The position numbers and the translations under genes are program-made. This document shows positions 1 to 8,222 of a DNA stretch of 64,000 nt, in pieces (within the stretch, counting starts at the first letter, position 1; every line of letters begins with the position of its first letter). The stretch comes from Enterococcus ureilyticus (GTDB taxonomy: Bacteria; Bacillota; Bacilli; Lactobacillales; Enterococcaceae): NCBI RefSeq assembly GCF_001730315.1, contig NZ_MIKC01000001.1:62001-126000 (forward strand). Direction: 5' to 3'. The notes beneath the pieces are model-generated. The model was not told the origin of the DNA. It saw nothing but the letters and a program-made list of their open reading frames with translations, and did no database searches.

Positions 1-1711
1 CTTGCTGAACAAGTAATGTCGCAACAGGTCCTTTTCCTTTATCCAAACGAGCTTCGATTACTGTACCAATCGCACGTTGGGTTGGATCAGCTTTCAAGTC
101 TTCTACTTCAGCAATTAATAGAATATTTTCTAGTAACTCGTCAATATTTTGATTGAATTTAGCTGAAATGTTTACGAAGATCGTATCTCCGCCCCATTCT
201 TCTGGAATCAAGCCGTGTTCACTTAATTCTTGTTTTACGTGATCAGGGTTAGCACCTGGTTTATCCACTTTATTGACTGCCACAATAATTGGCACTTCTG
301 CCGCTTTCGCATGGTTGATCGCTTCGACAGTTTGTGGCATAACACCATCATCTGCTGCAACGACTAAAATCGTAATATCTGTGATACCAGCTCCACGAGC
401 ACGCATACTTGTAAACGCAGCATGTCCTGGTGTATCTAGGAATGTAATTGGTTTACCGTCGATATCGATTTGGTAGGCACCAATATGTTGCGTGATCCCA
501 CCTGCTTCGCCTGAGGTTACACGTGAATTACGTAATGTATCAAGCAATGTTGTTTTACCATGGTCAACGTGACCCATGATGGTTACAACGGGTGGACGTG
601 TTACAAGATTTTCTTCAACTAACGCTTCTGGCTCGAAGAATTTGTCGATATCAGCGACATCAACTTGAACTTTTTCTTGTGGTTCCATGCCATAATCTAC
701 GGCTAATAGTTCAATTGTTTCTTTATCTAGTGATTGGTTTTGGTTGACCATAACGCCCATCATAAATAACTTTTTGATAATTTCAGCTGGCTCGCGGTGA
801 ATTTTCTTTGCGATATCAGCTACGTTCATTCCTTCTGTATATTCTAATACATCTGGCAATTCACGGAATTTACGAGCAGGAACTGCTGGTTTTGTTGATT
901 CTTGGTATTTCCCTTTTTTGCCTTTTTTATTGAATCTGTTGCGGTTTTGGTTATTGTAGCCGTTACGGTTACGATTTTGACCACCGCCTCCTCCGCCAAA
1001 ACTATTGTTGCGGTTTCCAGAGTTTGTATTATTACGGTTTTGATTTCCTTGTGCATTAGTGTTGCCTTGTCCTTGTTGCGGACGGTTTTGTTGTCCTGTT
1101 TGTGCAGGACGATTTTGAGTTGTACTTTGGTTTGGACGATTTTGGTTCGTATTTTGCGTATTGCTTTGCGCTGGACGATTTTGATTATTGTTACGGTTTT
1201 GATTATTTTGTTGTCCTGTTTGAGCTGGACGGTTTTGATTGTTTTGCTGCGGACGATTTTGTTGTCCTTGGTTTGAACGGTTTTGAGTCATATTTTGGCT
1301 GCTTCCTTGCATGTTACGATTTTGGTTGTTACGGTTTTGATTGTTTTGTTGTCCTTGTTGCGCTGGACGGTTTTGATTGTTTTGCTGCGAACGATTTTGT
1401 TGTCCGTTTTGATGTTGCGGTCTTTGTTGAGTTTGGTTTGGTCTATTTCCATTTTGGTTAGCTGGTTTTGGATTTGCTGGTTTTGTTTGTCCTTGACCAC
1501 TTTGTGCTGCTTGTGGTTTTGCTGCTGTTTTTTGTTGTGTTGGTGCAGGCTTGTTTCCTCCAAATGAGTTGCGAAGTTTTGATTCGTCCTCAGAAGAAAT
1601 TGCGCCCATGTGATTTTTCACATCCATACCTAAAGCATGTGCTTTTTCAACAACATCTTTACTCGATTGATTGATTTCTTTTGCTAATTCATAAATTCTT
1701 TTTTTCCCCAT
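1..1711 (-). CDS. infB: Translation initiation factor IF-2, 3' part cut by the window edge
   Basis: IF-2 is the GTPase that places initiator tRNA on the 30S subunit and drives subunit joining. I read an ATG at 1709-1711 (protein begins [12 protein letters not shown]), with an IF2_N domain over residues 1-50. A very long Gln/Asn/Arg linker runs over about residues 52-270 and holds some 15 QNR motifs. A second IF2_N domain lies near 285-340, and the GTPase P-loop GHVDHGKTT begins near residue 379, followed by the DTPGH and NKVDKPG switch motifs. The frame is open to base 1, so the C-terminal domains are missing only because the window ends. It is the last visible gene of the rimP–nusA operon, 13 bp after ylxQ. 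The low-complexity linker is longer than I would expect for the family. Confidence 0.97.
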   Translation of the reverse strand, partial: MGKKRIYELAKEINQSSKDVVEKAHALGMDVKNHMGAISSEDESKLRNSFGGNKPAPTQQKTAAKPQAAQSGQGQTKPANPKPANQNGNRPNQTQQRPQHQNGQQNRSQQNNQNRPAQQGQQNNQNRNNQNRNMQGSSQNMTQNRSNQGQQNRPQQNNQNRPAQTGQQNNQNRNNNQNRPAQSNTQNTNQNRPNQSTTQNRPAQTGQQNRPQQGQGNTNAQGNQNRNNTNSGNRNNSFGGGGGGQNRNRNGYNNQNRNRFNKKGKKGKYQESTKPAVPARKFRELPDVLEYTEGMNVADIAKKIHREPAEIIKKLFMMGVMVNQNQSLDKETIELLAVDYGMEPQEKVQVDVADIDKFFEPEALVEENLVTRPPVVTIMGHVDHGKTTLLDTLRNSRVTSGEAGGITQHIGAYQIDIDGKPITFLDTPGHAAFTSMRARGAGITDITILVVAADDGVMPQTVEAINHAKAAEVPIIVAVNKVDKPGANPDHVKQELSEHGLIPEEWGGDTIFVNISAKFNQNIDELLENILLIAEVEDLKADPTQRAIGTVIEARLDKGKGPVATLLVQQ

Positions 1712-1723
1712 GCAATCACCTTC

Positions 1724-2026
1724 CTAACCTTTGATTAGTTCCTTGAACTTGGTCGCAAAGCCTTGATCATTGATGCCGATCACCATACGCGTTCTACCGA
1801 TTGCGTGACTTAATTCTGCATGTAAAAGCGACTCATTGTATGGAACATTGTAATAAGAACATTTATCCTTAATTTTCTTTCTTGTATTTTCACTAGCATC
1901 TGAGGCAACAAAAACAAATTTTGCTTTATTACTACGGATATCACCGATTGTCAATTCTTCACCGGTCACTAGTTTTCCAGCTCTCATAGCCAAACCTAAT
2001 AAATTTAATATTTTTTCTTTATTCAT
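1724..2026 (-). CDS. ylxQ: YlxQ, L7Ae/L30e-family RNA-binding protein
   Basis: A 100-residue protein of the ribosomal L7Ae/L30e/Gadd45 superfamily, which binds kink-turn-like RNA; its exact cellular target is not known. The frame is open further upstream, but I start at the ATG at 2024-2026 (MNKEKILNLLGLAMRAGK). That start matches the family N-terminus and overlaps the upstream ylxR stop by 8 bp, which suggests translational coupling. The conserved AGKLVTGEE and FVASDAS segments are visible. It sits in its usual place between ylxR and infB, so a ribosome-linked role is inferred from position and fold. Confidence 0.93.
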   Translation of the reverse strand: MNKEKILNLLGLAMRAGKLVTGEELTIGDIRSNKAKFVFVASDASENTRKKIKDKCSYYNVPYNESLLHAELSHAIGRTRMVIGINDQGFATKFKELIKG

Positions 2027-2315
2027 TGCCAAACAGCTCTTTACGTGCTTTTTGGTGTTCAACATAGTCTAATAATTCTTGGTAAAAAACATCCGTTAAT
2101 GTTGTCTCCAACACACGATCTAAAATTCGTTTGTCCCATGCAGCTTGGACTTCTTTAGGTTCAAGTGAAACATAAGCACCTCGACCCGGCATTTTACCTG
2201 TGGGATCGATTGCAACTTCACCTTCTTTAGAGCGTGTGATTCGAACTAATTCTTTTTTCGGTTTCATTTCACCTGAAACAACAGATTTACGCATCGGGAC
2301 TTTTCTTTTTTTCAT
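2019..2315 (-). CDS. ylxR: YlxR/RnpM-family RNA-binding protein
   Basis: A 98-residue basic protein of the YlxR (DUF448) family. In Bacillus the homologue has been reported to bind and modulate RNase P, hence the name RnpM. Visible hallmarks are the N-terminal KKRKVPMRK segment, the LVRITRSKEG strand and the GRGAYV motif near residue 45. The start is preceded by GGAGG at good distance, and the gene lies 18 bp downstream of nusA. Family and position are clear. The RNase P link is knowledge about homologues and cannot be read from the sequence. Confidence 0.94.
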   Translation of the reverse strand: MKKRKVPMRKSVVSGEMKPKKELVRITRSKEGEVAIDPTGKMPGRGAYVSLEPKEVQAAWDKRILDRVLETTLTDVFYQELLDYVEHQKARKELFGNE

Positions 2316-2333
2316 TTCATTCCCTCCAAATCG

Positions 2334-3515
2334 TTAAACTTGTTCTTCGTCTTCTACTGTTTCTTCTTCAAATGCCACATTTTCATAATCATCTGCAGTC
2401 ATGTCAGATGCCACGATTGCCTCGTCAAATGCATCTTCTTCAACGGTTGCTTGATTTTCTGCTTGTTCAGCATAATAAGTTTCCATTTCAGATTCAGGTT
2501 TGATATCGATCTTAAAGCCAGTTAATTTTGCTGCTAGACGTGCATTTTGACCTCTTTTACCGATAGCAAGTGATAACTGATAGTCAGGAACCACAACTGT
2601 ACAAGCTTTGCTGTTGTTTGGATCAAAGATAACATCGACTACTTGGGCCGGATTCAGTGCGTTGCTGATGAAAACAGCTGGGTCTTCACTCCATTCAACG
2701 ATATCCATATTCTCCCCTTTTAATTCGTTCACGATAGCTTGAACACGTTGTCCTTTTGGTCCTACACACGTTCCAACAGGGTCAATATTGGAATCAGTTG
2801 AACGGACAGAAACTTTAGAACGGTCACCCGCTTCACGAGCAATACTGACGATCTCTACTATTCCATCATACACTTCTGGGATTTCTTGTTCAAATAATCG
2901 CTTCAATAAATCAGGATGACTACGGCTAACGAAAACTTGCGGACCTTTTGAGGTATTTTCAACTTTTGAAACGTACACTTTGATACGATCATGTGGTTGA
3001 TAAAATTCATTTGGCATTTGATCTTGTTTAGATAACACTGCTTCGATCTTGCCTAAGTTTACATAAATATAACGACGGTCTTGTCTTTCGACGATTCCTT
3101 GCATAATGTCATTTTCATATGCACTGAATTCGTTGTAGATAATGTTTCTTTCTGCTTCACGAACGCGTTGTAAAATAACTTGTTTTGCTGTTTGCGCTGC
3201 AATGCGGCCAAAATCTTTGGGTGTTACTTCAAACCGAATTTTGTCACCCATTTCATACGCTTTGTTTACTTCCATGGCTTCTTTTAATGACACTTCTAGT
3301 TGTGAATCAAAGACTTCTTCGGTCACTTCTTTTACGGCATAGACATGGATGTTGCCTTTTTTATTGTCGAACTCGACTTCAACATTTTGGGCTTGCCCGT
3401 AATGTCTTTTATATGCGGAAACTAAGGCTGCTTCCAATGCGTCAATCACAATCTCTTTAGAAATACCTTTTTCAGCTTCTAATGCATCCAATGCATTCAA
3501 CATTTCTTTGCTCAT
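2334..3515 (-). CDS. nusA: Transcription termination/antitermination factor NusA
   Basis: NusA binds RNA polymerase and nascent RNA and stimulates pausing and hairpin-dependent termination. The 393 residues show the N-terminal polymerase-binding domain (about 1-125), an S1 domain (about 135-200) and two KH domains (about 230-345) with GPKGQR and the second GKRGQNARLAAKLTG signature. An acidic Glu/Asp-rich tail of about 45 residues follows; it lacks the two C-terminal acidic repeats of proteobacterial NusA, as is normal in Firmicutes. AGGAGG precedes the start. It follows rimP in the operon and may control its own leader terminator at 4394-4417. Confidence 0.98.
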   Translation of the reverse strand: MSKEMLNALDALEAEKGISKEIVIDALEAALVSAYKRHYGQAQNVEVEFDNKKGNIHVYAVKEVTEEVFDSQLEVSLKEAMEVNKAYEMGDKIRFEVTPKDFGRIAAQTAKQVILQRVREAERNIIYNEFSAYENDIMQGIVERQDRRYIYVNLGKIEAVLSKQDQMPNEFYQPHDRIKVYVSKVENTSKGPQVFVSRSHPDLLKRLFEQEIPEVYDGIVEIVSIAREAGDRSKVSVRSTDSNIDPVGTCVGPKGQRVQAIVNELKGENMDIVEWSEDPAVFISNALNPAQVVDVIFDPNNSKACTVVVPDYQLSLAIGKRGQNARLAAKLTGFKIDIKPESEMETYYAEQAENQATVEEDAFDEAIVASDMTADDYENVAFEEETVEDEEQV

Positions 3516-3638
3516 TTTTTATCATTTCCTCCTACTGTCTAAATGAAAGGTCAACGGAGCGGATCAACTGTTTATAGATCGATCCTTGCATCCTGTGATA
3601 AGCAACAACTGGAACGTTCTGCTTTCTATTTTTACTGA

Positions 3639-4112
3639 TTAAAACTGAATTGCCAAACGAGCTTTTGCAATGTTTTTTCGTTCAAATGTATAATCTTTGA
3701 CTCTTGTTTTAATTTTGACTGTCAAGGTCAATTGGTCTTTATCAAGTGATTTTAAGACACCTTCAAATTGTTTTTCACCTTCAATTGTTTGATACAGTGA
3801 AACATGAATGTATTCTCCAACTGCTTGTTCATAGTCGCTTTCCTTCTTCAAGGGACGTTCAGCTCCCGGAGAGGACACTTCCAGAAAATATGCTTGAGGA
3901 ATCGGATCAGGATCCATAGCATCAAGCTTTTCATCTAGCTGTTCACTGACAAGCGCGCAGTCTAAGATATCAATACCGCCTTCTTTATCAATAAAGACAC
4001 GGAGAAACCAGTCTCTTCCTTCCTTGACAAACTCTACTTCTACAAGTTCAAAATTTTGTTTTTCTAAGATTGGTGTGACTAACTCGGTAACAGTTTCCAC
4101 AACACTACTCAA
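3639..4112 (-). CDS. rimP: Ribosome maturation factor RimP
   Basis: RimP (YlxS) assists 30S subunit assembly. The 157 residues show the two-domain fold, with the conserved LEVSSPG(A)ERPLK segment near residues 78-90 and a C-terminal Sm-like barrel. I keep a TTG start at 4110-4112 because a full AAGGAGG lies eight bases before it and no in-frame ATG lies near. It is the first gene of the operon, behind a leader of about 320 nt that carries an early terminator (4394-4417). Confidence 0.95.
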   Translation of the reverse strand: MSSVVETVTELVTPILEKQNFELVEVEFVKEGRDWFLRVFIDKEGGIDILDCALVSEQLDEKLDAMDPDPIPQAYFLEVSSPGAERPLKKESDYEQAVGEYIHVSLYQTIEGEKQFEGVLKSLDKDQLTLTVKIKTRVKDYTFERKNIAKARLAIQF

Positions 4113-4393
4113 AATTTTCGCCTCCTTCGAGATTTATGTAACGTACTAGTTTTTAGAAAAGAAGAATGAATCGTGCCGAGGTGTTGCTTAAAAACGGCTT
4201 CATACAACTAGACAATAGAAAAGCGGAGTATATATTGCAGCTCTAATAAAAAACAGGTATTTTGACTTTCGACATTTCTTTGTCGAGTGCTCTATTACTC
4301 TGATTGAAAAGGGCTGATTCACATAACTGAATATTGAAAAGTGAACTAAATCAACGTTTCAACAACTATTTTTTTATGTTACTCCATTAAAAA

Positions 4394-4417
4394 GAGTGAG
4401 CAGAAATCCGCTCACTC
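4394..4417 (-). terminator. Leader terminator / probable attenuator of the rimP–nusA–infB operon
   Basis: On the minus strand, an 8-bp perfect stem (GAGTGAGC pairing with GCTCACTC, 8-base loop) is followed directly by five T, then AA. It lies about 20-40 nt after the predicted start point of the promoter at 4443-4471 and about 280 nt before rimP. The other flanking gene (rnhC) runs the other way, so this terminator can only act inside the operon leader. A short stem with a brief U-tract is the kind of terminator that needs NusA. In Bacillus the equivalent operon is reported to be autoregulated by NusA-dependent termination; the same use here is inference. Confidence 0.7.
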
Positions 4418-4442
4418 AAACTAGTATCATTACTTATAATGT

Positions 4443-4471
4443 ATTCTATCATAGATTGACTGAAAACTCAA
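4443..4471 (-). promoter_or_regulatory. Promoter of the rimP–nusA operon
   Basis: Minus strand: TTGAGT (4471-4466), 17-bp spacer, TAGAAT (4448-4443). This gives transcription starting near 4436, just upstream of the leader terminator. The rest of the leader (about 4113-4390) is AT-rich with a small CGACA/TGTCG hairpin near 4266-4287. Confidence 0.6.
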
Positions 4472-4485
4472 ATCTAGGTTATTAA
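4456..4485 (+). promoter_or_regulatory. Possible promoter of rnhC
   Basis: Plus strand: TTGACT (4456-4461), 18-bp spacer, TATTAA (4480-4485). It overlaps the opposing rimP-operon promoter, so the two would compete for polymerase. The -10 match is mediocre. A TATAAT at 4435-4440 is an alternative but has no convincing -35. Confidence 0.4.
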
Positions 4486-4591
4486 ACTGGCTTTTCTCTT
4501 CATTTACTTTTTCAAATTATCAAAGAATCTTACTTCACTTTTCTATTTTTTTGTTTTACTATGAATAGGAAGATTTGAAAGGAGTACCTCC

Positions 4592-5521
4592 ATGTCACAA
4601 ACACAGGTAATTAAAGTTACGAAAGATACGATAAAAAAAATGCACGCCTTTTATAAAAATAATCTACTAAATAAAACTGTTCCTTATACTGATTTTGTAG
4701 CAAAAGTCGGAAGCACCACTATTACCGCCTACACCTCAGGTAAAATCGTTTTTCAAGGACCTGATGCTGAAAAAGCTGCCGCTAGATGGGGAAACGCTGT
4801 GCCCGGTAAAAAAGCGCATAACGCCTCTTCAAAAAAGACAACGATATTGCCTGCCAACTTTAGTCAGCTTTCTGTCTTAGGTAGCGACGAAGTTGGTAAC
4901 GGTAGTTATTTTGGACCTGTCACAGTCTGTGCTGCTTATGTAGATAAAACAATGGTTACAAAGTTAAAAGCACTTGGTGTTAGAGATTCAAAAGAGTTGA
5001 CTGACCCACAGATCGTAAAGCTTTCTGCAGTTATTAAAGAGCTGATCCCACACAGATTGCTAATTGTTGAACCAGAAAAATATAATCAAATCCAGCCTAA
5101 ATACAATGCAGTCCATATGAAAGTCGCTCTTCATAATCAGGCTATTTATTTATTATTGAAAGACATTGCCCCTATAAAACCAGAAGCCATCTTGATCGAT
5201 CAATTTACACCAGAAACCAATTATAAAAAGTATGTCCGCAGTGAACAAAATCAGGTCACTGAAAAGCTGTACTTTATTACCAAAGGCGAACAATACCATG
5301 TCGCAGTTGCAGCTGCGTCGATTATTAGCCGAGCAGCCTTCTTAGAAGAACTAGACAAAGAATCAAAAGAATTAGGAATGAACGTTCCTTCTGGAGCTGG
5401 CGCCACTTCGGATAAAGTTGCAGCTGCCATATTAGCCAAAGGCGGAATCGAATTACTAAGTAAATATGCCAAACTTCATTTTGCGAATACTGAAAAAGCG
5501 AAAAAAATCGCTGCCAAATAA
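4592..5521 (+). CDS. rnhC: Ribonuclease HIII
   Basis: RNase HIII cuts the RNA strand of RNA–DNA hybrids. The 309-residue protein has the N-terminal TBP-like substrate-binding extension typical of HIII (about 1-85), then the catalytic fold. That fold has GSDEVGNGSYFGPV (D99 and E100 acidic residues), the RDSKEL segment and the second acidic region around LIDQF. AAAGGAG precedes the ATG. The gene stands alone, facing away from the rimP operon and ending in a strong terminator shared with budA. Confidence 0.96.
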   Translation: MSQTQVIKVTKDTIKKMHAFYKNNLLNKTVPYTDFVAKVGSTTITAYTSGKIVFQGPDAEKAAARWGNAVPGKKAHNASSKKTTILPANFSQLSVLGSDEVGNGSYFGPVTVCAAYVDKTMVTKLKALGVRDSKELTDPQIVKLSAVIKELIPHRLLIVEPEKYNQIQPKYNAVHMKVALHNQAIYLLLKDIAPIKPEAILIDQFTPETNYKKYVRSEQNQVTEKLYFITKGEQYHVAVAAASIISRAAFLEELDKESKELGMNVPSGAGATSDKVAAAILAKGGIELLSKYAKLHFANTEKAKKIAAK

Positions 5522-5563
5522 AACTTGCCTAAGACGGTTTGACCAACTGTCTTAGGCAAGTTT
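5521..5563. terminator. Bidirectional terminator between rnhC and budA
   Basis: A 15-bp perfect stem (5521-5535 with 5549-5563) has a 13-base loop, A-rich on one side and T-rich on the other, so it can terminate from both directions. The rnhC stop and the budA stop both touch the stem. Confidence 0.9.
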
Positions 5564-6276
5564 TACTCTGCTTCTTGAATTTCCTTATCCAAATCAGCAT
5601 AATCGATTTCAGTATGAATAAATGTCTCATCATTTTTGGGAAAATGCTGCAATAAAGAATCCATTGGTTCGATTTCAATTGTTCCAGATTCCAATTCAAA
5701 ATCCATCAAATGACCACCAAACGTCTCCTCATCGTCAATAAAGTGCAAATGAAAATCCGCTGCCGCAACGCCTTGAAACAATTCAGGAGTAAAGAAGCCA
5801 ATGATCGTACCAGAAACATCTCTTTTAACAAACTCAGGTTGTTCTTTAGACACTTCAACTAATCGTTTATATGGTTTTTCTTGCTTAGGCATTGCTCGTA
5901 TACGTACTTCTTTAAATTTCCCATGAATTTTGATTGCGTGAAAAAGATTTTCACTCTTTAATTGTTCACGAATCAACGTATTGATTTGCAGGTTATTTGC
6001 AGAGTGCTCAATGGGAAACTTGATTGTCGGCTTAAAGTTCGTTACTGCTGCATAAGGGGTCTTTTGTTCTTCATTAATGGCGATCAAAGCACCATCTTCT
6101 CTCCCTTGATACGCTTTTCCATCTAGAATAATCAGTTCTCCATCTAGGCCAGCTAAAGTGCCAATCCCAAAATCACCTTTTTCCAAAATATTAGCAATTG
6201 TTTCCGTACCATCCATTAAACCAGCCATTAATGCCCCTAGCGTCCCATGCTGGTATAAAATTGCTTCTTTTGTCAT
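5563..6276 (-). CDS. budA: Alpha-acetolactate decarboxylase
   Basis: Converts 2-acetolactate to acetoin with release of CO2, the second step of the acetoin overflow branch from pyruvate. The 237-residue protein carries the Zn-binding pattern HLHFIDDEETFGGH near residue 175. The frame stays open another 24 codons upstream, but the ATG at 6274-6276 (MTKEAILYQHGTL) has an AAAGGTGA ribosome site and matches the family N-terminus. It lies 13 bp after alsS, clearly in the same operon. The symbol aldC/alsD is equally usable. Confidence 0.96.
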   Translation of the reverse strand: MTKEAILYQHGTLGALMAGLMDGTETIANILEKGDFGIGTLAGLDGELIILDGKAYQGREDGALIAINEEQKTPYAAVTNFKPTIKFPIEHSANNLQINTLIREQLKSENLFHAIKIHGKFKEVRIRAMPKQEKPYKRLVEVSKEQPEFVKRDVSGTIIGFFTPELFQGVAAADFHLHFIDDEETFGGHLMDFELESGTIEIEPMDSLLQHFPKNDETFIHTEIDYADLDKEIQEAE

Positions 6277-6289
6277 TGCTATCACCTTT

Positions 6290-7954
6290 CTAATAAAACT
6301 GATCCGGCAAAATCGTTTCACCAAGTTTTTCGTTGTCTTGGTAATCAATTGGAATATCGATCACGACTGGACCTTCTGTTTTGATACCAGTTAAAATTGC
6401 CTCTCTTAGTTCATCACTATTTTCTGCTCTTATGCCTTTTGCACCAAAAGCTTCAGCGTATTTCACAAAATCGACTGGTCCAAAGTCTACACCCGAAATC
6501 CGATGGTATTTTAGCTGTTCTTGAAATTCAACCATATTATAGCGCCCATCATTCCAAATCAAATGGATGATTTTCAATTTTTTACGAACTGCTGTTTCAA
6601 GATCTTGGGCAGAAAATAAGAAACCCCCGTCTCCTGACACAGAGATGATTTGTGTATTCGGACGAACTAACGCAGCAGAAATCGCCCATGGAAGTGCCAC
6701 ACCTAGTGTTTGCATACCATTACTAAAAAGTAAATGTCTCGGTTCATAGCTTCTAAAATGACGAGCCATCCAAATATAATGACTGCCTACATCCACCGTA
6801 ACCGTCATCTCGTCCGTCACAATAGTTTGTAACGTTTCAATAACCTCCAAAGGATGAATCAAGCCATTCGTCGCTCGTTCTTTGATATCATCTCGTTTAA
6901 CTAATTTCTCATGTAAGACATTCAAATAGTCTCTTGTTTTCTTTGACAACGTTTTAGCCTCGATATTTGGTAAAAGAACCGTTAATGTCTGTGCAATATC
7001 GCCAATCAATTCTCTTTCTGGTTGGAAATATTGATCGATTTCAGCTGGTGTATCATCAATTACTATAATTTTAGATTCCCCTTCTGCGTTCCAATTTCTA
7101 GCCTCATACTCAATCGGATCGTACCCAACCGCAATGACTAAATCACTACGTTTTAATAGCATATCGCCAGGTTGATTACGGAACAAGCCGATTCGTCCAA
7201 AGAAATGATCTTCTAATTGTCTAGAAATCACACCTGCTGCTTGGAATGTTTCCACCACTGGAATTTTGGTTTTGGTAACAATGTCACGAATTGCTTTTGC
7301 TTCTTTTGCAGTTGATGCTCTCATGCCAACTAATAAAACAGGTAACTCAGCTCCTTGAATTAATTCAGACAGATACTGAATGTCTTCAGGTGAAGCTGAT
7401 CCGATTTTTGGATCACTTAGCGGCTTGATACTAGCTGATTCAACTGAACTATCCACTACATCTTGAGGAATACTGATAAAACTGGCTCCCCTTTTTGACG
7501 ATTTCGCCAACCGATAAGCATTTGCTAACACTTCAGAAATAGTTTCTGGATCTTGAATTTCTGCACTATATTTCGTAATTGGCTCAAATAAGGCAGCGTT
7601 GTTCATACTTTGATGCGTTAATTTTAACAAGTCACGTCGTTTCACTTGACCGCCAATCGCCAATACAGGATCACCTTCTGCTGTTGCTGTGACTAAACCT
7701 GTTGCAAGATTACTGGCACCTGGACCACTTGTTGCAACTACTACGCCAGGATGTCCGGTCAAGCGTCCAACCGCTGCCGCCATAAATGCCGCATTTTGCT
7801 CGTGCCGCGTTACGATTAATTCTGGGCCGTCGTCAACTAATGCATTAAACAAGCCGTCGATCTTTGCTCCTGGAATCCCAAAGACATAATCAACTTGATG
7901 ATTTTTTAAACTTTCTACAATCACTTCAGCACCATTTCTGCTTTTATCCGCCAC
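6290..7954 (-). CDS. alsS: Catabolic acetolactate synthase
   Basis: A thiamine-diphosphate enzyme joining two pyruvates to 2-acetolactate. The 554 residues show the N-terminal PYR domain with the catalytic Glu in [12 protein letters not shown], the central domain, and the C-terminal PP domain with the [16 protein letters not shown] motif. It is the stand-alone catabolic type, with no ilvN partner nearby, paired with budA. The start is GTG (7952-7954) with GGGAG upstream; no competing ATG fits the family N-terminus. Its promoter and a palindrome lie at 8051-8111. Confidence 0.96.
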   Translation of the reverse strand: MADKSRNGAEVIVESLKNHQVDYVFGIPGAKIDGLFNALVDDGPELIVTRHEQNAAFMAAAVGRLTGHPGVVVATSGPGASNLATGLVTATAEGDPVLAIGGQVKRRDLLKLTHQSMNNAALFEPITKYSAEIQDPETISEVLANAYRLAKSSKRGASFISIPQDVVDSSVESASIKPLSDPKIGSASPEDIQYLSELIQGAELPVLLVGMRASTAKEAKAIRDIVTKTKIPVVETFQAAGVISRQLEDHFFGRIGLFRNQPGDMLLKRSDLVIAVGYDPIEYEARNWNAEGESKIIVIDDTPAEIDQYFQPERELIGDIAQTLTVLLPNIEAKTLSKKTRDYLNVLHEKLVKRDDIKERATNGLIHPLEVIETLQTIVTDEMTVTVDVGSHYIWMARHFRSYEPRHLLFSNGMQTLGVALPWAISAALVRPNTQIISVSGDGGFLFSAQDLETAVRKKLKIIHLIWNDGRYNMVEFQEQLKYHRISGVDFGPVDFVKYAEAFGAKGIRAENSDELREAILTGIKTEGPVVIDIPIDYQDNEKLGETILPDQFY

Positions 7955-8050
7955 GTGTTACACTCCCTATTCAATAGTGTTTCATTACATATAAATAACC
8001 TTAAGAAAGAATTTTTCATTGAATAACATCACTAAATACAAAATTTTATA

Positions 8051-8071
8051 ATACAGTTTTAAAACCTGTAT
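8051..8071 (-). promoter_or_regulatory. Palindromic operator candidate of alsS–budA
   Basis: ATACAG and CTGTAT arms surround an inner TTTTAAAA, giving a nearly perfect 21-bp palindrome about 12 bp downstream of the predicted -10. A repressor or activator site is inferred; no family is assigned. Confidence 0.45.
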
Positions 8072-8082
8072 CATTTTTTATG

Positions 8083-8111
8083 ATTATAGCATGGAAGCTT
8101 CTTTTTGTTTA
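8083..8111 (-). promoter_or_regulatory. Promoter of alsS–budA
   Basis: Minus strand: TAAACA (8111-8106), 17-bp spacer, perfect TATAAT (8088-8083). It sits about 130 bp upstream of the GTG start. Confidence 0.6.
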
Positions 8112-8136
8112 ACGATTTGTTTGGCAAAAAGGAAAA

Positions 8137-8216
8137 GTGACTGAGACATAACTCTGCGAGTTACACCTCAGTCACCTAGAATGCGAATAAACGGTGTGAG
8201 CAAAAGCAACCTCTCA
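8137..8216 (-). repeat. Terminator-associated dispersed repeat, copy 1
   Basis: On the minus strand the 3' part is a terminator for the GH3 gene: stem 8137-8145/8167-8175, inner hairpin AACTC-TGC-GAGTT, then a T-rich tract. The 5' part (8176-8216) contains the AAACGGTG...GAGCA.AAGCAA block shared with the copies at 22199-22305 and 35636-35974. The outer stem sequence differs from copy 2 yet still pairs, so the pairing is conserved while the bases are not. Confidence 0.75.
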
Positions 8217-8222
8217 ACCATT

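Noticed and set aside
1100-1480. Regularly spaced repeats that could be taken for a CRISPR array
   Set aside because: The repeats are short, in frame with IF-2 and translate to QNR-type units. There are no unique spacers of constant length and no cas genes.
273-1674. Several plus-strand frames opposite infB, some of over 100 codons rich in Leu/Val/Ile
   Set aside because: They are the mirror of the Q/N/R repeat region of IF-2: repetitive reverse complement gives long hydrophobic frames. None has a ribosome site, and the minus frame has full IF-2 homology.
4435-4440. TATAAT on the plus strand as the rnhC promoter
   Set aside because: The hexamer is perfect, but no acceptable -35 lies 16-19 bp upstream; TTGACT-18-TATTAA nearby is the better choice.
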